Source: GCA-2687025 sp964473525
GTDB lineage: Bacteria; Poribacteria; WGA-4E; GCA-2687025
Length of the DNA: 13,397 nucleotides
Direction of reading: 5' to 3'
Assembly (NCBI GenBank): GCA_964473525.1
Contig: CAYYPK010000077.1
Span: 1 to 13,397, forward strand
In this document: positions 7,564-13,397 of the stretch, one piece after another
Numbering within the stretch: the first letter of the stretch is position 1
Layout: each line of letters starts with the position of its first letter
Program-made: the position numbers and the translations under genes
The notes under the pieces: generated by a model
What the model was told of the DNA's origin: nothing
Seen by the model: the letters and a program-made list of their open reading frames with translations, nothing else
Databases searched by the model: none

Positions 7564-7724
7564 TCTCCAGCCTCGGCCGCGTGTCTGGCTACCCGGTACA
7601 CGTGCCGGCGCCCAACTACGCCGTGGGAGCTGGCTCCGGCGCGGCGACGGGCATTCGGCAGAGCCACCCGCACCTTGGCCTCTACACACGCTGCCAACCG
7701 TATCTGGCAGGGGTATGCTGTTAG

Positions 7725-8291
7725 TTACGGCACATGTGATCCCCCGCGTGATCGCGCCGATTCGTGCAGGTGTCCGGCGTACACATTGGGGAGGAAGCCG
7801 ATGCGCAGCCCCATCTCCCGAATGTCGCGGCAGCAGTTGGTACACTCACACCCTCTGCTCTTGCGTTTGAGCCTGGCGGCGTTGCCACGATCCAGGAACG
7901 TCAGCCGCTTGAGCACGTCGCCCCGGAACAGCACGCAGGACATATCCACGTGCGGCGCCGTGAGCCAGTCGTCGTCCGTGGCGAAGCGGAGGCGCGAGTG
8001 CTTGCACAGACCAATCGCGGCATAGCGCTCCTGTGCATCGAGGAAGCGGCACATCTCAGCGAGGGATCCACGTGGCATGGCCACATCGTTGTCCAGCATG
8101 AGAACGTACCTGGACGCGCCATACTGCTTGATGTGGTTGCGAGCGTCGGCGAACTGTCCGTCGCCAACGCTTGTCGACACCCACAGCGTCACGGGCACGT
8201 CCTGCGCCGTGAGCGCGGTGAGGACGTCGCCGGGGATGTTTCTCCCCTCCTCCAGCGGCATGATCACATCCACCTGCTCCGGCATGGACAT
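7725..8291 (-). CDS. Short GT-A-type glycosyltransferase-like protein
   Basis: A 188-residue protein from ATG 8291, with a GAGGA SD four to six bases upstream. VDVIMPLEEGRNIPGDVLTA at 8-27 reads as strand 1 and helix 1 of a GT-A fold. RYVLMLDNDVAMPRGSLAEM at 61-80 carries the DxD-like Asp-Asn-Asp (67-69) expected to bind metal and nucleotide-sugar. HVDMSCVLFRGDVLKRLTFL at 114-133 matches the mid-domain segment where GT2 enzymes hold the acceptor. It is shorter than typical GT2 enzymes (220-300 residues) and has an unusual cysteine cluster, Cys148, 150, 153 and 154. It lies 35 bases behind the hydrolase-like gene, last in the minus-strand cassette. Small transferases of this type are common in phages and metagenomic islands. 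The substrate cannot be read from sequence. Confidence 0.68.
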   Translation of the reverse strand: MSMPEQVDVIMPLEEGRNIPGDVLTALTAQDVPVTLWVSTSVGDGQFADARNHIKQYGASRYVLMLDNDVAMPRGSLAEMCRFLDAQERYAAIGLCKHSRLRFATDDDWLTAPHVDMSCVLFRGDVLKRLTFLDRGNAARLKRKSRGCECTNCCRDIREMGLRIGFLPNVYAGHLHESARSRGGSHVP

Positions 8292-8326
8292 GGTTTCCTC
8301 GGTTGCTCGCGGCGAGGCTGCCGTCC

Positions 8327-9364
8327 CTATGGGACGTTCATCACGGTAGCGAACGGTTGCGCGCTCACCCGGTCGCCGTTCAGGACGAAGAACGCCACGT
8401 AGGCGCCCGTAACCCGCTCCCCATCGACGCCGTTCTCATCCTGCCGACCGTCCCAGTACGCAGACGTGCCATGCTCCAAGGCGCCGAGGCCCGAGGTGTC
8501 CGCATCATAGACGCCGTGCGGTGAATGGTTCCGATGCTCCTTGATGCTGACGGGCGTTCCCGACAGATCGGGAAGATAACGGTCCTCGTCGAATCCCTCC
8601 GTGATGACCCGCACTTTATCTCCGTAGTCGTTGCTTGGAGTGATTTCGATACTCCACTGGTCACGCTTGCCCAGGATGATCGCGTCCGTGTGGTTCTCTG
8701 GCCGCATCAACATCTCACCAGGCGCGTTGCTCAGCCACGTAGAGGGGGCTAGCTGATGCTTGATTCGCCAGCCCTCGCCGCTGACATCTGGATCAATCGC
8801 TCTGATGTCACTGGTGGTGATGTTGCCGGGGTTGTCGGGGTCGTCCCACACGGACGTGAGCCCCTCGGTGCCGGCCCCAAACTCGTTCTGCACCGCCTCG
8901 GCGTACTTACGCGACCCGCCCTCCGTCCACTGATGCCAGATGCTGGGCCACGGCGGATACCCCTCTATCTGTGCCGGTAGGTTCCACACCATGATCCAGA
9001 ACCCCGTCATCCGATCGTCATCATGGACCTCATCCCAGCGCTTCCGCATGTTCATGAGTACACGGATGATCTTGTGCGCATTCAGGTGGCCTGGATACGG
9101 TCCCAGGTTCGCCTGGTCTTCGCCCTGCCGCGCCAGATTGAACTTCGGCTGAAACTCGAGCTTGGACTTCGGGTAGTCCAGGATCGAAAACGCGCCACGC
9201 AAGGCGTGGTCCGTCGCGAAGGGCGCGGCGCCGTACGGGTCGTCCGCGTCGAGGAACGTCGACCAGTTCCGCCACGGCCCGTTGGACGGATCTTCCAGGT
9301 AGAGGGGAGCCGCGCCGGTCTTCCGATGCTTGTTGTACCTCCACTGCTGGTTTGGGGATCCCAC
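8327..9364 (-). CDS. C-terminal part of a frameshifted glycoside-hydrolase-like protein
   Basis: This frame is open from GTG 9364 to TAG 8327 (345 residues), but it is very probably the continuation of the upstream frame (starting at 10194), not a separate gene. There is no SD at 9364, and joining Trp278 of the first frame to GSPNQQW here makes a smooth sequence. Visible are FSILDYPKSKLEFQPKFN (candidate barrel strand 7), RMTGFWIMVWNLPAQIEG (strand-8-like, aromatic), then from about residue 200 a beta-rich domain (WSIEITPSNDYGDKVRVITEG) ending in YVAFFVLNGDRVSAQPFA, possibly a carbohydrate-binding or multimerisation domain. The last codons lie 35 bases before the glycosyltransferase-like gene. 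Combined length would be about 622 residues. Confidence 0.7.
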   Translation of the reverse strand: MGSPNQQWRYNKHRKTGAAPLYLEDPSNGPWRNWSTFLDADDPYGAAPFATDHALRGAFSILDYPKSKLEFQPKFNLARQGEDQANLGPYPGHLNAHKIIRVLMNMRKRWDEVHDDDRMTGFWIMVWNLPAQIEGYPPWPSIWHQWTEGGSRKYAEAVQNEFGAGTEGLTSVWDDPDNPGNITTSDIRAIDPDVSGEGWRIKHQLAPSTWLSNAPGEMLMRPENHTDAIILGKRDQWSIEITPSNDYGDKVRVITEGFDEDRYLPDLSGTPVSIKEHRNHSPHGVYDADTSGLGALEHGTSAYWDGRQDENGVDGERVTGAYVAFFVLNGDRVSAQPFATVMNVP

Positions 9365-10194
9365 GGGTAGAAGTGAGGTTGGAAGATCAGCTTTGCGTCG
9401 GAGAGTTCCGGCTCCGTGAAGACGTCAACCCAGGACTTGGACACCGCAGAGACCTTAAAGTCCCGAGGCTTCTGTGGGTCCGTCGTCGTGCGCACCCAGA
9501 ACGCGCGGGGATTATCGGGGTCGCCGCCCGTGGTAGCCGTGGTCGTCCCCATGAAGTCTGCCCAGTAGTACGGGAAGTTGCAGGGGTCCGCGGTGTCCGT
9601 TCCCGCGCCGTATTCCTCAGGGTTCTTCTGCGCCCAATGCACCGCCTGAGCCACCTCACGAACCTGGGCGACGCCCCACTCCGCGCTCGGGTAACGCGTC
9701 ACGCTGAGAATCTCGTTCCCAAAGAACCAGCCTGCCACATAGCGGGACAGATCTCGTTCGTCCGGCGTGCCCACATCCGTCTTGCGTATGGCGTAACACA
9801 GCCCCTGGATGTACGGCTTGATAACGGTTTCTGGGTCCCACTTGGTGGTACCGCCGTAGACGAGGCCACATATATCGCGGGAGATGGTCCCTCGTATCGG
9901 TGGCGGGTCGCAGCCCAGGGGGTCGTAACCTCTCTCCAGGTTCAGAGCTTCGATCTGCTTGAGGTAGATGATGAACCCAGCGATGTTGTTGGCGACGATC
10001 GCGTTGGGCCCCGCGCCCCAGAGGAGGTCGTCCCCGACTGAATGGATGACGTTGCATGCCTCGTATTCAATGGTCTCCTCGCCTTCGTAGGCTCGTCCGA
10101 TCTCGGTTTTCAACTGGGCGGCGGTGCTGTTGCCACTGTCAACGCCGTTGAGCCAGTATATGCCCACGTCGAACCCGTGCTGCCTCTTGATCAT
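9082..10194 (-). CDS. N-terminal part of a frameshifted TIM-barrel glycoside-hydrolase-like protein
   Basis: From ATG 10194, which directly follows an in-frame TAG. Residues 1-278 look real; after about base 9361 this frame becomes arginine/threonine-rich nonsense, ending at 9082. Signs of a clan GH-A-like barrel are YVAGWFFGNEILS at 152-164 (strand 4 with the Asn-Glu pair, Glu161 as candidate acid/base), FPYYWADFMG at 207-216 and AKLIFQPHFYPW at 267-278 (strand 6, His/Tyr typical of sugar-binding loops). There is no signal peptide; a virion-borne depolymerase would not need one. It lies behind the tail-fibre-like gene, which fits a role in degrading host surface polysaccharide, but this is inference. 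No specific GH family is recognised and the nucleophile is not identified. No clear SD. Confidence 0.7.
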   Translation of the reverse strand: MIKRQHGFDVGIYWLNGVDSGNSTAAQLKTEIGRAYEGEETIEYEACNVIHSVGDDLLWGAGPNAIVANNIAGFIIYLKQIEALNLERGYDPLGCDPPPIRGTISRDICGLVYGGTTKWDPETVIKPYIQGLCYAIRKTDVGTPDERDLSRYVAGWFFGNEILSVTRYPSAEWGVAQVREVAQAVHWAQKNPEEYGAGTDTADPCNFPYYWADFMGTTTATTGGDPDNPRAFWVRTTTDPQKPRDFKVSAVSKSWVDVFTEPELSDAKLIFQPHFYPWDPQTSSGGTTSIGRPARLPSTWKIRPTGRGGTGRRSSTRTTRTAPRPSRRTTPCVARFRSWTTRSPSSSFSRSSIWRGRAKTRRTWDRIQAT

Positions 10195-10305
10195 CTACTT
10201 GTCCATTCTGTCGGAACATGGCCGTTCGGCAGTGCGCGGGCACACATCCCGCCGAGGGAAGGATCCACGGGCCCGCAGGAACTGGCGCACGTTGCGGCCG
10301 ATCAA
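10195..10305 (-). CDS. Possible 36-residue coupled ORF between tail-like and hydrolase-like genes
   Basis: TTG 10305 overlaps the tail-like gene's stop (TTGA), and the TAG at 10197-10195 abuts the ATG at 10194. The peptide is basic (IGRNVRQFLRARGSF...), in the same frame as the hydrolase-like gene. It could be a coupling leader, a decayed N-terminus behind a stop, or chance. Weak evidence. Confidence 0.15.
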   Translation of the reverse strand: MIGRNVRQFLRARGSFPRRDVCPRTAERPCSDRMDK

Positions 10306-11180
10306 CTCAATGCGGCGGACTTCCACCCCGCAGACGTTCTGACGTAGATGTTGTCGTCGTCCCACCGGATGTCGCCCGGGGTTCCACCGGTCGGTGAAGC
10401 GTCCGGGGTTGCGATATTGATGCTGTTGCCGGTGGCGGTCAGGCTGGAGGCCGTCACGTCGCCGGTGGCGGTCAGGCTGGAGGCCGTCACGTCGCCGGTG
10501 GCGGTCAGGCTGGGGGCCGTCACGTCGAGGTTGAACGTCGCGGCGCCATTCTTGTCCAGCACCAACGCATGACTGACATCTCCCGTTCTGATCTGGACTT
10601 CGCCGTTGTCCTCATGCGGTCCGATGTCCAGGTTCTTACTGCTGCCATCGTATTGGATGCGCGCTCGCATGGACGACGCCTGGGGCGGCGAAGTCGCGGC
10701 GACGGGCCCTCCGAAGTCGATGTTGCAGTTCCGACCCTCGCGGGTCAGGAGCGTGATGCCCACGTTGATGTCGTTCTCGATAACAAGGTCGTCCGCGCTC
10801 CCGGCGACCGAAAGCACGTCACCCGCCGGCGCCACGACCGACGATGTGTGCAAGTGCAGCGTGCCGAGCGGGCGCGGCGGCCGGCAGGGCGTCATGCTCA
10901 CCTCACCGATGCTGACCCGTGCGTTCGATCCCTCCTTATGCGCCAGCCAGACGTGTTGGTACCCCTCGGCATCCACCTCGGTCTCAATACGTGCGTACTC
11001 TGCGAGTGGCTGGATCGTCCCGGTCACGGGAGGTACGAGCGGCACGAGCTTCTCTCCCAAGGACTGCTCAATCGCCTCAATCTCAGAGTCGCGCTGGTCC
11101 ATATAGCCAGCGTTAACCTGTGTCGTTCCATCGTCCTCGTTCGGATCGAAGCTCTTGATCGCGCTCGGGTAACTTGCTAT
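10302..11180 (-). CDS. Phage tail-fibre-like protein, apparent ATA start
   Basis: From ATA 11180 the product is 292 residues; the first conventional start in frame is ATG 11102. Residues 1-40 (ASYPSAIKSFDPNEDD... then MDQRDSEIEAIEQSLG) match the common N-terminus of tailed-phage fibre and baseplate-associated proteins, which ends in an IxAIE-x-x-LG helix. The middle has LHTSSVV, DDLVIENDINVGITLLT, IDFGGP, ARIQYDGSSKNLDIG and HALVLDKNGAATF, the pattern of repeated beta-helical fibre segments. Three copies of DVTA(S/P)SLTATG follow, then GDIRWDDDNIYVRTSAGWKSAALS, a small C-terminal tip domain seen in many fibres. It would trimerise and bind a receptor, by analogy. It heads the minus-strand cassette behind a promoter at 11254-11281. 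Confidence 0.78.
   Translation of the reverse strand: MASYPSAIKSFDPNEDDGTTQVNAGYMDQRDSEIEAIEQSLGEKLVPLVPPVTGTIQPLAEYARIETEVDAEGYQHVWLAHKEGSNARVSIGEVSMTPCRPPRPLGTLHLHTSSVVAPAGDVLSVAGSADDLVIENDINVGITLLTREGRNCNIDFGGPVAATSPPQASSMRARIQYDGSSKNLDIGPHEDNGEVQIRTGDVSHALVLDKNGAATFNLDVTAPSLTATGDVTASSLTATGDVTASSLTATGNSINIATPDASPTGGTPGDIRWDDDNIYVRTSAGWKSAALS
10428..10526 (-). repeat. Three tandem 33-bp repeats inside the tail-like gene
   Basis: Units at 10428-10460, 10461-10493 and 10494-10526. The first two are identical and the third differs by one base (GGAGG to GGGGG, changing Ser to Pro). Each encodes an 11-residue fibre segment, DVTASSLTATG or its Pro variant. The length is a multiple of three, so copy-number change would keep the frame and lengthen or shorten the shaft. 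Confidence 0.95.
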
Positions 11181-11185
11181 TGGGT

Positions 11186-11190
11186 CTCCT
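11186..11190 (-). promoter_or_regulatory. Ribosome binding site placing the tail-like start at ATA 11180
   Basis: On the minus strand AGGAG (within GAAGAGGAG) is followed by the five-base spacer ACCCA and then ATA, in frame. No ATG, GTG, TTG or CTG occurs in frame between the upstream in-frame TAA and ATG 11102, which has no SD of its own. Confidence 0.6.
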
Positions 11191-11253
11191 CTTCGTGTGC
11201 GGCGCCTGGCTACGCCACGTTATCTCCCTACATCATGACAGTGCAAGCGTGAT

Positions 11254-11281
11254 ATTATGGGCTACTGTATATGGGCGTCAA
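11254..11281 (-). promoter_or_regulatory. Predicted sigma70-type promoter of the minus-strand cassette
   Basis: Minus-strand TTGACG (complement of 11276-11281) and CATAAT (complement of 11254-11259) are 16 bases apart; each matches five of six consensus bases. Transcription would begin near 11247, giving a leader of about 65 bases to the ATA start. The locally AT-rich DNA stands out from its surroundings. Confidence 0.5.
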
Positions 11282-11510
11282 GCCGCTGCCCAGTAACTTG
11301 ACTTCGCACACGATATCGATGAATCGTCCCGACCCGCCCAGCCTGAGGCCACCATGCGTTGCCGGGCCCTGCCCGGCGGGCGGCCGCAGAAGATCGCAGG
11401 AATCCTGTAACAATGGAAGCCCCGGTCATCACACCTGCCGGTGTATTCGTTACTTAGAAGGCTCGTGGGAGGACTGCCCGACACGGACGGGGGTCCACAT
11501 ATCCACGCCG
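11282..11510. other. Intergenic region without a recognised gene
   Basis: Lies between the divergent tail-like cassette and the first propeller gene. The frames here read as low-quality, proline/arginine-rich sequence. GCCGGG at 11361-11366 and CCCGGC at 11372-11377 form a six-bp hairpin without a T-run. A TTGACT at 11298 could be a plus-strand -35 box, but no fitting -10 box follows. No tRNA or other RNA recognised. Confidence 0.5.
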
Positions 11511-11580
11511 GCCTGACCTGCGCAGACCCAAGGCGCCGCGCAAGCCCTGTAGCGGCCACCTTCTTGGGAGACGAAGCCTG
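11511..11580 (+). repeat. Duplicated 70-base leader, copy 1
   Basis: Aligns without gaps to 12661-12730, directly upstream of the paralogous gene. Most conserved are CTGACCTGCGCAGA (containing the palindrome CTGCGCAG, 11518-11525) and CCTTCTTGGGAGACGA, which carries the GGGAG SD at 11566-11570, ten bases before the ATG. Confidence 0.8.
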
Positions 11581-12630
11581 ATGAAACAGCGCTGTTGTGG
11601 TAGAGCGTGGCTACGCGCACTGGCGGCCGTGCTGGCGTGCGCCGTCATCATCGCGACCGCGTCCGAGGCGCGGCAGACCGTGGTGTGCAACACCGAGGCC
11701 TCGGAACTGCTCCTGGTCGATCTGTCGACGGGTGACCGCACCGTGCTCTCGAGCGCTACCGTCGGAACCGGGCCGGACTTGCACAGACCCATATCGATTG
11801 TGCAGGAAGCAAGCGGCGCGCTCGTAGTGGGTGGCGACGGCACCGAAGGCAGCCGCCTCCTCCGCGTGGATCCGGTGACGGGCGACCGTACTGTTCTGGC
11901 GGGCAGATGGACCGGCCCTGAAGACGACTTCGCCGGCATCACCGGCCTCGCTGTCAGGGCGGATGGGACCATTGCCGTCAGTTCCTATGGCTCGTGGCAG
12001 ATCATGCTCGTTGACCCTACCACCGGAAGGAAAACAGTCGTCGCAGGCCCGTCGGTCGGGTCGGGAACGCTGATGCGCACGCCGTCGCAGCTTCTCGTCG
12101 AGGCGGATGGGGCGATTGTCTTCGTCGACACGACGCAGGCGATGCTCGTGAAGATCGATCCAACAACGCTGATCCGCACGATCATCTCATCGCCTAGCGT
12201 TGGCACGGGCAGGTCGTTTGGGGGCGCTACCGGGTTGGCCAAATTGCCGGACGGCGACTACGCCGTGTCCAATTTCCTTGCGGTTGAGGTTTACATCGTC
12301 CGGGTAGATGGAGACACCGGCGATCGCACCGCGCTGTCGGGTCGTGACGTGGGGGCGGGCCCGATTCTGGGCGGGCGGTACAGGTTGGGCGTAGATGCGG
12401 GCGGGACGCTGTATACAGCTGATTACGATTCCAACGCGCTCCTGACCGTCGACACGACGACTGGGGACCGCACCGTCGTGTCGAGTTCGTCGGTAGGGAC
12501 TGGACCCGCCTTCGTCAACCCAACCGGGTTCCTCAGCAACGTCGTGCTGGCCCCTGCGTCGCACAACCCAACATCGGTCGCTACGCCGGGGCAGGGGCTC
12601 GCCACGACCTGGGGCGCGTTACGCCGGTAG
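11581..12630 (+). CDS. Exported six-repeat beta-propeller protein, paralog 1
   Basis: 349 residues. Residues 1-30 are a signal peptide (Arg-rich start, hydrophobic core 12-26, likely cleavage after SEA), and the mature protein begins RQTVVC with one conserved Cys. Six repeats of about 48-50 residues are anchored by VD-x-x-TGDRTVLS...VGTGP, with the Val/Ile-Asp pair at 46, 96, 144, 192, 242 and 290. Each is followed by a G-hydrophobic strand such as LAVRADGTIAVSS. This is the NHL/SMP-30-like propeller pattern, probably six blades, used for binding rather than catalysis in most secreted forms. The C-terminus is a loose tail ending TTWGALRR. SD GGGAG at 11566-11570. Tandem with a near-copy. No specific function or ligand is inferable. 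Confidence 0.88.
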   Translation: MKQRCCGRAWLRALAAVLACAVIIATASEARQTVVCNTEASELLLVDLSTGDRTVLSSATVGTGPDLHRPISIVQEASGALVVGGDGTEGSRLLRVDPVTGDRTVLAGRWTGPEDDFAGITGLAVRADGTIAVSSYGSWQIMLVDPTTGRKTVVAGPSVGSGTLMRTPSQLLVEADGAIVFVDTTQAMLVKIDPTTLIRTIISSPSVGTGRSFGGATGLAKLPDGDYAVSNFLAVEVYIVRVDGDTGDRTALSGRDVGAGPILGGRYRLGVDAGGTLYTADYDSNALLTVDTTTGDRTVVSSSSVGTGPAFVNPTGFLSNVVLAPASHNPTSVATPGQGLATTWGALRR

Positions 12631-12660
12631 CGTCGGCAGGCGTGGCGACGTGAAGTAGGT

Positions 12661-12730
12661 ATCTGACCTGCGCAGAGCTCACGCGCCGCTTAGACCGTTC
12701 CCGGGCCGCCTTCTTGGGAGACGAGACCAG
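12661..12730 (+). repeat. Duplicated 70-base leader, copy 2
   Basis: Partner of 11511-11580 in the same position relative to the start codon. The palindrome CTGCGCAG is at 12668-12675 and GGGAG at 12716-12720. The duplication therefore included upstream DNA, and both genes probably share translational or transcriptional control signals. Confidence 0.8.
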
Positions 12731-13397
12731 ATGAAGCAGCGCTTTGTAAGGCTTGCACGTAGCGCGTGGCCGCGGGCACTGGTAGCCGTGGCCGCGTGGG
12801 CGATGATCGTCGCGACGGCAGCAGCGGCGCGGCAGACCGTAGTGTGCAACACGGAAGCGTCGGAACTCCTACTGGTCGATCTGGGGACGGGCGACCGCAC
12901 CGTGCTCTCAAGCGCGACGGTGGGCGCCGGGCCAGATCTGCACAGACCCACGTCCGTTGTGCAGGAGGCGACTGGCGCCCTCATCGTGGGCGGTCAGGGC
13001 ACCGAAGGCAGCCACCTCCTTCGCGTCGATCCGACGACCGGCGACCGCGCCATGCTGTCGAGCAGGTGGCGCGGAACCGGCGACGACTTCGCCAGCATAA
13101 CAGGCCTCGCTGTCAGAGCGGATGGGACCATCGTTGCCAGTTCCTATGGTCTATGGCAGATCATGCTGGTCGACCCGACCACGGGAAACAGAACCGTTGT
13201 CGCGGGCCCGTCGGTCGGATCGGGGACGTGGATGCGCACGCCATGGCAGCTCATTGTCGAGTCGGATGGGACGGTCGTCTTCGTGGATACTACAGATACC
13301 TCGCTTGTGAAGATCGATTCGACGACGTTGGCCCGCACGGTCATCTCGTCGCCTAGCGTTGGCACGGGCCAGCCGCTGTGGGGCCCCCCGGGGCTGG
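12731..13397 (+). CDS. Exported beta-propeller protein, paralog 2 (3' end outside window)
   Basis: From ATG 12731 the frame is open to the last base (222 codons seen, no stop). The signal peptide has MKQRFVRLARS, a hydrophobic stretch ending ATAAAA, then RQTVVCNTEASELLLVDL as in paralog 1. Compared by eye over about 190 residues, some four fifths are identical, and the repeats align one to one. Differences cluster at loop tips (Ser/Trp, Leu/Trp and Gln/Asp changes near MRTPWQLIVE and VDTTDTSLVK), which could alter a binding face while keeping the core. GGGAG at 12716-12720 is the SD. By comparison with the first copy about 127 residues are missing. Function unknown, as for paralog 1. Confidence 0.88.
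   Translation, partial: MKQRFVRLARSAWPRALVAVAAWAMIVATAAAARQTVVCNTEASELLLVDLGTGDRTVLSSATVGAGPDLHRPTSVVQEATGALIVGGQGTEGSHLLRVDPTTGDRAMLSSRWRGTGDDFASITGLAVRADGTIVASSYGLWQIMLVDPTTGNRTVVAGPSVGSGTWMRTPWQLIVESDGTVVFVDTTDTSLVKIDSTTLARTVISSPSVGTGQPLWGPPGL

Noticed and set aside
7564..7724. tRNA or small RNA after the hairpin
   Set aside because: No T-loop consensus, acceptor pairing or other recognisable RNA structure found.
7764..8402. 212-codon plus-strand frame over the glycosyltransferase-like gene
   Set aside because: His/Arg-rich and without motifs; the minus-strand frame has the DND motif, an SD and cassette context.
9355..9368. Programmed -1 frameshift in the hydrolase-like gene
   Set aside because: No canonical slippery heptamer; a missing base in a G-run explains the split more simply.
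10428..10526. CRISPR-like array
   Set aside because: The units are directly adjacent with no spacers and lie in frame within a gene.
10569..11252. 227-codon plus-strand frame over the tail-like gene
   Set aside because: Antisense to a frame with clear fibre motifs and repeats; no ribosome site.
11271..11516. 81-codon plus-strand frame between the cassette and the first propeller gene
   Set aside because: Pro/Arg/Cys-rich, no SD, and it covers a promoter region.

Overview
The window is bacterial DNA of high GC content (roughly two thirds by eye from about base 245 onward), densely coded, with G/C-ending codons and Shine-Dalgarno sites. Exported beta-propeller proteins, a signal-peptide OsmC-like protein and phage-tail-like genes suggest an uncultivated Gram-negative-type bacterium, perhaps assembled from a metagenome. 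The sequence alone does not fix the phylum.

Layout. Bases 1-240 are much more AT-rich (103 of 240 are G or C) and hold a piece of an unrelated reading frame with a CPFC motif. It meets a GC-rich gene that looks 5'-truncated (244-1017), so the junction is probably a recombination or assembly join. Next come a secreted OsmC-like protein lacking the usual cysteines (1144-1809), a hairpin, and a converging GNAT acetyltransferase (1876-2640, minus) with a possible 40-codon leader ORF.

The central plus-strand block is a tight folate-type operon: pabB (chorismate to aminodeoxychorismate) abuts pabC (lyase giving p-aminobenzoate). pabC overlaps by ATGA a 443-residue protein that may have a deacetylase/GH57-like barrel. 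A secreted YCF48/BNR beta-propeller follows after a short gap and ends at a 14-bp inverted repeat.

The accessory part is a minus-strand cassette (about 11.28 kb down to 7.73 kb) with a recognisable promoter. It encodes a phage tail-fibre-like protein with three 33-bp tandem repeats, a TIM-barrel glycoside-hydrolase-like protein split by a one-base frameshift, and a short GT-A glycosyltransferase-like protein. The tail-like gene appears to start at ATA, placed correctly behind an AGGAG. I see no capsid, terminase, integrase or portal, so this is a phage fragment, a decaying prophage, or a stand-alone surface-recognition module.

The right end carries two tandem, recently duplicated exported six-repeat beta-propeller genes with matching 70-base leaders. 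The second runs off the window.
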